The notes below the pieces were generated by a model, which searched no databases, had not been told where the DNA came from, and worked only from the letters and a program-made list of their open reading frames with translations. A stretch of 10,502 nucleotides of DNA from Leucobacter_A sp035514995 (GTDB taxonomy: Bacteria; Actinomycetota; Actinomycetes; Actinomycetales; Microbacteriaceae), in the NCBI GenBank assembly GCA_035514995.1, contig DATJCC010000076.1, forward strand, positions 1 to 10,502. Direction: 5' to 3'. The position numbers and the translations under genes were made by a program. Of this stretch, positions 7,362-10,502 are shown piece by piece. Numbering within the stretch: position 1 is the first letter of the stretch; every line of letters starts with the position of its first letter.

Positions 7362-7993
7362 AACCGCCAGATTACTGCTTGAAAACCATCTGGTGGCTGT
7401 GGAAGCCAATTCTTTTCTTCAGTTACAAGCCCAGACCCAAACGGCACATTTGACTGGATTATGTCGATGGTGCCGTCTTCGTTAACACCTGTAACCATTA
7501 CTGTGTGCACGCCTGTGACCCAAGCATGTGGAGCAAACAGGTTCTCGTATTGGATTATGTCGCCAGGTTGCACGAGGTGGTATGGAATGCGTGTGGCACT
7601 TTCATAGTTCGTTACGGGAGTTCCTGAGCTATACCAGTTGCCGCCGGCTGAGGTTACCCAGCGTTTGGCAGACATTATGCACTCTCCAGGCATTGACCAG
7701 CCAGTGGCGCGACTTGTGCCGAGTTCTGACTTGGCCATTTCGATTGCTGCGTCTACGTTAAAACCGGCTTCAGGTGCCGACTCGATAGAGGCAAGATCTA
7801 GTAGGTGATCTATGTTTGGAGCTGGATTGGGAGAAGCAACAGTTAATAGAGCCTGAGGAGTTATTGCGGCAAGAGTCTCAGATTGAAAAACGGTGTCTGA
7901 ATTGGGTGAGGCTAAAGCGGGTGTTGCGCCGAATGAAAAAATTATTGTAGCCACCACGGTTACGTTAAGTGACTTGCGTAAACCTCTGCCCAA
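7358..7993 (-). CDS. Secreted CHAP/NlpC-like cysteine amidase or peptidase
   Basis: Probably an exported cell-wall hydrolase. Residues 1-28 form a signal peptide: basic start GRGLRK, hydrophobic core VTVVATIIFSFGA, and A-L-A cleavage site before S29. A loosely conserved Ala/Pro/Ser linker of about 50 residues follows, then a catalytic domain from about residue 79. This carries GECIMSAKRWV (C105, likely nucleophile), PGDIIQYEN (143-151), HAWVTGVHTVMVTGV (H163, likely base) and DIIQSN (N182, possible third residue), and ends in GFQAVIWRF. The Cys-His-Asn order and the PGD strand fit the CHAP/NlpC superfamily; exact family and bond cleaved are not certain. The start is the TTG at 7993, supported by AAGGA six bases upstream. 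A strong-looking promoter with phased TAACG repeats lies ahead. The stop overlaps the convergent glycosyltransferase by 4 bases. Confidence 0.85.
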   Translation of the reverse strand: MGRGLRKSLNVTVVATIIFSFGATPALASPNSDTVFQSETLAAITPQALLTVASPNPAPNIDHLLDLASIESAPEAGFNVDAAIEMAKSELGTSRATGWSMPGECIMSAKRWVTSAGGNWYSSGTPVTNYESATRIPYHLVQPGDIIQYENLFAPHAWVTGVHTVMVTGVNEDGTIDIIQSNVPFGSGLVTEEKNWLPQPPDGFQAVIWRF

Positions 7994-7999
7994 TATGAA

Positions 8000-8004
8000 T
8001 CCTT
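8000..8004 (-). promoter_or_regulatory. Ribosome binding site deciding the TTG start of the CHAP-like gene
   Basis: On the minus strand AAGGA lies six bases (TTCATA) before the TTG at 7993. This is standard spacing, and the signal peptide begins directly after it, so the uncommon TTG start is well supported. Confidence 0.7.
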
Positions 8005-8041
8005 AAATCTGCTGACGTTACCGGTTTCGGCAACCTTGATT

Positions 8042-8070
8042 AGTATAGTTGCGTTATCTGTTCGTTACAA
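8042..8070 (-). promoter_or_regulatory. Promoter of the CHAP-like gene
   Basis: Minus-strand -35 TTGTAA (8065-8070) and -10 TATACT (8042-8047) are separated by exactly 17 bases. Both boxes are close to the vegetative sigma consensus. Transcription would start near 8035 and give a leader of about 40 bases before the TTG start. It points away from the tRNA gene. Confidence 0.65.
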
Positions 8071-8077
8071 ACCGTTA
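8052..8077 (-). promoter_or_regulatory. Three TAACG direct repeats overlapping the promoter
   Basis: Read on the minus strand, TAACG occurs at 8073-8077, 8063-8067 and 8052-8056, starting 10 and 11 bases apart, so all three face the same side of the helix. The middle copy overlaps the -35 box and the third lies in the spacer. A further GGTAACG occurs downstream at 8016-8022. Direct repeats with one-turn spacing are the usual form of OmpR-type response-regulator sites. From memory, MtrA of actinobacteria binds GTAAC-like direct repeats and controls cell-wall hydrolase genes, but assignment to MtrA is inference. Confidence 0.45.
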
Positions 8078-8150
8078 TGAGCGATTTTTAAGGTTTGCCA
8101 CTAATCGGGTAGCATGATTGTGTTGTCGGTATTGTTAATACCTTCAATCG

Positions 8151-8238
8151 GGAGGATTGGCCGAGTGGCCGAAGGCGCACGCTTGGAAAGCGTGTAGGGT
8201 GCAAGCTCTCGAGGGTTCGAATCCCTCATCCTCCGCCA
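8151..8238 (+). tRNA. tRNA-Ser (anticodon GGA)
   Basis: Class II tRNA of 88 bases. The acceptor stem GGAGGAT (8151-8157) pairs perfectly with ATCCTCC (8228-8234), followed by discriminator G and an encoded CCA (8236-8238). The anticodon stem CACGC/GCGTG encloses the loop TTGGAAA, placing GGA at 8185-8187, which reads UCC and UCU serine codons. The T arm is GAGGG-TTCGAAT-CCCTC. The long variable arm (about 8195-8210) is the serine hallmark. It stands alone between a divergent CHAP-like gene and the FAD oxidoreductase gene. I could not identify a convincing promoter or terminator. Confidence 0.98.
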
Positions 8239-8370
8239 TAAAAAAGCCCTGACCAGGTGTTTTCGATGATCTTTCAGGCGACTTTAATTCTCCAACGGCA
8301 AACGAGAGAGTGTTACGGAAGCGCGCTCTTGTGTCTGAACGACGCCTCGGCGGTTAATGTTTCTGTCACT

Positions 8371-8376
8371 TATAGT
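8371..8376 (+). promoter_or_regulatory. Candidate -10 box of the FAD oxidoreductase gene
   Basis: TATAGT at 8371-8376 lies 80 bases ahead of the GTG start but has no convincing -35 at 16-18 bases. A second possibility is TTGTAA (8379-8384) with TAAGGT (8403-8408) at 18 bases. One of these probably serves the downstream gene; the choice is open. Confidence 0.3.
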
Positions 8377-8439
8377 ATTTGTAAACAAAAATGGCATAGA
8401 TTTAAGGTAAGAGAAGCCTAATAACACTATTCAACTGAC

Positions 8440-8444
8440 GGAGG
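8440..8444 (+). promoter_or_regulatory. Ribosome binding site deciding the GTG start of the FAD oxidoreductase
   Basis: GGAGG, within GGAGGGG, lies 11 bases before the GTG at 8456. It is the strongest Shine-Dalgarno match in the window. The dinucleotide-binding fold begins immediately after this start. Confidence 0.65.
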
Positions 8445-8455
8445 GGACGGCAACC

Positions 8456-9868
8456 GTGACTATTGCAATCGTGGTTGGTAGCGGCCCAAACGGGCTCGCG
8501 GCCGCTACAGTGCTCGCTCGTCAGGGTGTTGAAGTTACCGTCATTGAAGCAAATGAAATGCTCGGGGGTGGAGCTAGGTCAGGTGAATCTCCAACCCCGG
8601 GGCTATTGCAAGACCATTGCGCAGCTGTGCATCCCATGGCTCCAGGCTCACCATTTTTTCAATCTCTCAACCTAACGAAGATGGGTATCGAATGGGAATA
8701 CGCGCCGCTTGATGCCGCACACCCACTCGACGGGCAACCCGCCGCTTTGCTGCACACCAGAATGGAAGACACTGTCGCGGGCTTAGGAGTGGACGGTGCT
8801 CGCTGGAAGTCAATGTTTGATATAAAGCATCAAAGCTTTTCAAAACTCGTACGCATGATGATGAGCCCAATCATGCGAATACCAAGGCACCCACTTTTAC
8901 TGGCGAGGTTTGGTTTGGTAGCTGGCCCACCCCCAAGCAGAGTTGTGCGAAAGTTTAAAACAGAAAGTGCTCGCGCTCTATTTATGGGTGTTGCTGCGCA
9001 CGCAATGCAGCCTCTCAACAAGCCACTTGTGACGGGTATTGGAGCAGGAATAATTACTGCCGGTCACCAGGTTGGTTGGCCGGTTGTGAAAGGTGGCACG
9101 GGCAAACTTACCCAGGCACACATCGAATCGTTGCGTGCGATGGGGGTTAAATTTGTTACCGGTCAAAAAATCACAAATTTTGAACAGCTTCCACCCCACG
9201 ACATTGCGATGCTCGACGTGCACCCGCATGTAGCTGCACAAATACTCAGAGACCAACAACCCAAACGTTTCCAAAAAGCCTTCACCAGTTTCAAACCCGG
9301 TCCAGGCATATTTAAAGTAGATTTTGCTGTCTCAGAGGGAATCCCCTGGTCCGACCCAGAAGTTGGCCGTGCAGGGTCAGTGCACCTAGGCGGAAGCGCC
9401 AAAGAAATCATGCGCACAGAAAAAGCGGTTGCATCGGGCAAAATGCCTAAGCGTCCCTTCGTGCTTGTCGGGCAGCAGTATTTGGCGGATCCGCAGCGGG
9501 TAAAAAATGGAATAGTCCCGATCTACGCATACGCACATGTGCCAAACGGTTATCAGGGTGATGCTACCGACCAGATTATTGCGCAAATTGAAAGATTTGC
9601 TCCAGGTTTTAAAGACCGTATCGTCGCGATGAGGTCACGCACACCGCAAGAAAGCGAAGAAGACAACCCTAACTTCATCGGCGGTGATGTTTTGACGGGA
9701 GCAAAATCTCCTTTGCAGTTTATGTTTGGTCCCAAAATTGGTGCGCATCCCTACGATACGGGTGTTCCGCATGTTTACATTTGCTCTGCAGCAACCCCGC
9801 CCGGTCCTGGAATACACGGAATGAGCGGTTATAACGCAGCAACTCGTGCCTTAAAAAAACTGAAGTAG
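8456..9868 (+). CDS. FAD-dependent oxidoreductase, phytoene desaturase-like (COG1233 type)
   Basis: Flavoenzyme of the phytoene dehydrogenase-related family. The N-terminal FAD-binding Rossmann motif is AIVVGSGPNGLAAATVLARQ (G8, G10, G13), with the ribose-binding acid E31 and then MLGGGARS. The C-terminal FAD signature GPGIHGMSGYNAATRAL sits at the very end, as in this family. Length (470 aa) is normal, with a helical substrate region in between (about 100-200) containing the methionine-rich LVRMMMSPIMRIP. No sequence feature ties it to carotenoid synthesis: no crtB, crtE or other terpenoid gene is nearby. Substrate is therefore unknown. The GTG start has a strong ribosome site 11 bases upstream. 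It appears monocistronic and is convergent with the gamma-glutamyltransferase gene across a tandem-repeat array. Confidence 0.9.
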   Translation: MTIAIVVGSGPNGLAAATVLARQGVEVTVIEANEMLGGGARSGESPTPGLLQDHCAAVHPMAPGSPFFQSLNLTKMGIEWEYAPLDAAHPLDGQPAALLHTRMEDTVAGLGVDGARWKSMFDIKHQSFSKLVRMMMSPIMRIPRHPLLLARFGLVAGPPPSRVVRKFKTESARALFMGVAAHAMQPLNKPLVTGIGAGIITAGHQVGWPVVKGGTGKLTQAHIESLRAMGVKFVTGQKITNFEQLPPHDIAMLDVHPHVAAQILRDQQPKRFQKAFTSFKPGPGIFKVDFAVSEGIPWSDPEVGRAGSVHLGGSAKEIMRTEKAVASGKMPKRPFVLVGQQYLADPQRVKNGIVPIYAYAHVPNGYQGDATDQIIAQIERFAPGFKDRIVAMRSRTPQESEEDNPNFIGGDVLTGAKSPLQFMFGPKIGAHPYDTGVPHVYICSAATPPGPGIHGMSGYNAATRALKKLK

Positions 9869-9876
9869 AGCAGCCC

Positions 9877-10044
9877 CGCTATCATCGTGTAGTTATCACT
9901 GTCTAGGTTTCACTGTCTAGCTATCGCTATCTAGCTATCGCTGTGTAGCTATCGCTGTGTAGCTATCGCTGTCGAGTTATCGCTGTCGAGTTATCGCTGT
10001 CGAGTTAACGCTGTCTAGCTATCACGGTGTGGCTATTGCTATTC
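9877..10044. repeat. 14-bp tandem repeat array (about 12 units)
   Basis: Consecutive 14-base units with consensus AGYTATCGCTGTST run from 9877 to 10044. The core units 9919-10016 differ from each other at one to four positions; units at both edges are more decayed (for example 9905-9918, 10031-10044). Two pairs are identical: 9933-9946 with 9947-9960, and 9975-9988 with 9989-10002. The period is not a multiple of three and stop codons recur, so the array is not coding. It fills the gap between two convergent genes, and the stop codon of the gamma-glutamyltransferase gene lies in the last degenerate unit. Confidence 0.95.
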
Positions 10045-10502
10045 AATTATTATTGCTGAACCATCAGAGCGGGGGTCGCTCGCCGCAGTGTAACCTCCGT
10101 TGCTGATCTTAATGAGATTAGAATGGCCGAGTCTTTCGCTGTGCTGAGGTAGCGTCTCTACATTAAATCCAGTGTTTTTAAGAGACTGCTTAGTTTCGGG
10201 TGGAAGATCTTCTTCAGCAAGGATTGTCACTAGTCCTTCGGAATCAGGTTCACGCAAAACCCAGCGCGGGGAGTGCGTTGCCTCTTGGGGGGAGGAACCG
10301 GCTATTGAGCGAAGCAGAAGCTGGGTGTGAATCTGAGGTTGTGCAGAACCACCCATAGTTGCAGGGACAAACACTAAATCATCATCTTTGAAAACGAGCA
10401 CAGGCATGAGGGTGTGGCGAGGTCGCTTGCCGCCCTGAAAAACATTTGGCGAATTTTCGTCAAGAGAAAAAGAAGTACCCCTGTTTTGAAACAGGATGCC
10501 CG
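10039..10502 (-). CDS. ggt: Gamma-glutamyltransferase family protein, C-terminal part only
   Basis: Ntn-hydrolase that transfers or hydrolyses gamma-glutamyl groups, for example of glutathione-like compounds. Only the last 153 residues are in the window; the frame stays open to the right edge, so the gene starts outside. The visible part belongs to the small (beta) subunit: LFQNRGTSFSLDENSPN, then GGKRPRHTLMP, a hallmark of the family. ATMGGSAQPQIHTQLLL follows, close to the GTMGGDxQPQ pattern I associate with YwrD-like members, and the C-terminus ends near DPRSDGSAIIIE. The catalytic threonine lies upstream, beyond the window, so activity and any signal peptide cannot be judged. The TAG stop at 10039-10041 sits in the last unit of the 14-bp repeat array. 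Convergent with the FAD oxidoreductase gene. Confidence 0.9.
   Translation of the reverse strand, partial: GILFQNRGTSFSLDENSPNVFQGGKRPRHTLMPVLVFKDDDLVFVPATMGGSAQPQIHTQLLLRSIAGSSPQEATHSPRWVLREPDSEGLVTILAEEDLPPETKQSLKNTGFNVETLPQHSERLGHSNLIKISNGGYTAASDPRSDGSAIIIE

Noticed and set aside
8241..8290. Possible terminator after the tRNA (CCTGA at 8248-8252, TCAGG at 8274-8278)
   Set aside because: The stem is only five pairs with a 21-base loop and no clean T-run follows, so it is not convincing.
8456..9868. Calling the FAD oxidoreductase a carotenoid phytoene desaturase (crtI)
   Set aside because: The FAD motifs support only the broad COG1233-type family. No carotenoid genes are nearby and no substrate-specific motif is visible.

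Overview
The window reads as chromosome of an actinobacterium, most likely a Microbacteriaceae-like lineage with moderate GC (about half by eye, with many A/T-ending codons). The main evidence is the gene order dnaK-grpE-dnaJ-hspR with a MerR-type HspR, which is an actinobacterial arrangement. A CCA-encoding tRNA-Ser, frequent GTG/TTG starts and an actinobacterial-looking secreted CHAP-like protein fit this. The genus is inference only.

Layout. Bases 1-3548 hold the Hsp70 heat-shock operon on the + strand: the C-terminal three quarters of DnaK (its start lies off the left edge), GrpE, a cysteine-free J-protein of the DnaJ/CbpA type, and HspR. Next comes a + strand run of an RsmC/RlmG-like rRNA methyltransferase (3577-4758) and two GT4-type glycosyltransferases (4822-6171, 6168-7361). 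The second glycosyltransferase is translationally coupled to the first by a 4-base overlap. The end of that run overlaps by 4 bases a convergent minus-strand gene for a secreted CHAP-like cysteine amidase/peptidase (7358-7993). This gene has a clear promoter, and three TAACG direct repeats at helical spacing overlap the -35 box. A tRNA-Ser(GGA) gene (8151-8238) and a GTG-started COG1233-type FAD-dependent oxidoreductase (8456-9868) follow. A 14-bp tandem repeat array of about 12 copies (9877-10044) fills the gap between this gene and the convergent, left-truncated 3' part of a gamma-glutamyltransferase gene that runs off the right edge.

How the genes work together. DnaK, GrpE and DnaJ form a chaperone cycle, and HspR represses the operon in known systems with DnaK as co-repressor. 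The HAIR operator expected upstream of dnaK is outside the window. The glycosyltransferase pair probably builds a glycolipid or cell-surface glycan, and the CHAP-like protein acts on the cell wall, so the middle of the window has an envelope theme. The sugar and acceptor cannot be read from sequence.

I found no defence system, mobile element, CRISPR array or clearly undescribed system. The best leads are non-coding: the 14-bp minisatellite, the phased TAACG array in front of the CHAP-like gene, and a near-perfect palindrome between dnaJ and hspR. At protein level, the serine/lysine/histidine pentapeptide repeat at the N-terminus of the first glycosyltransferase is the oddest feature.
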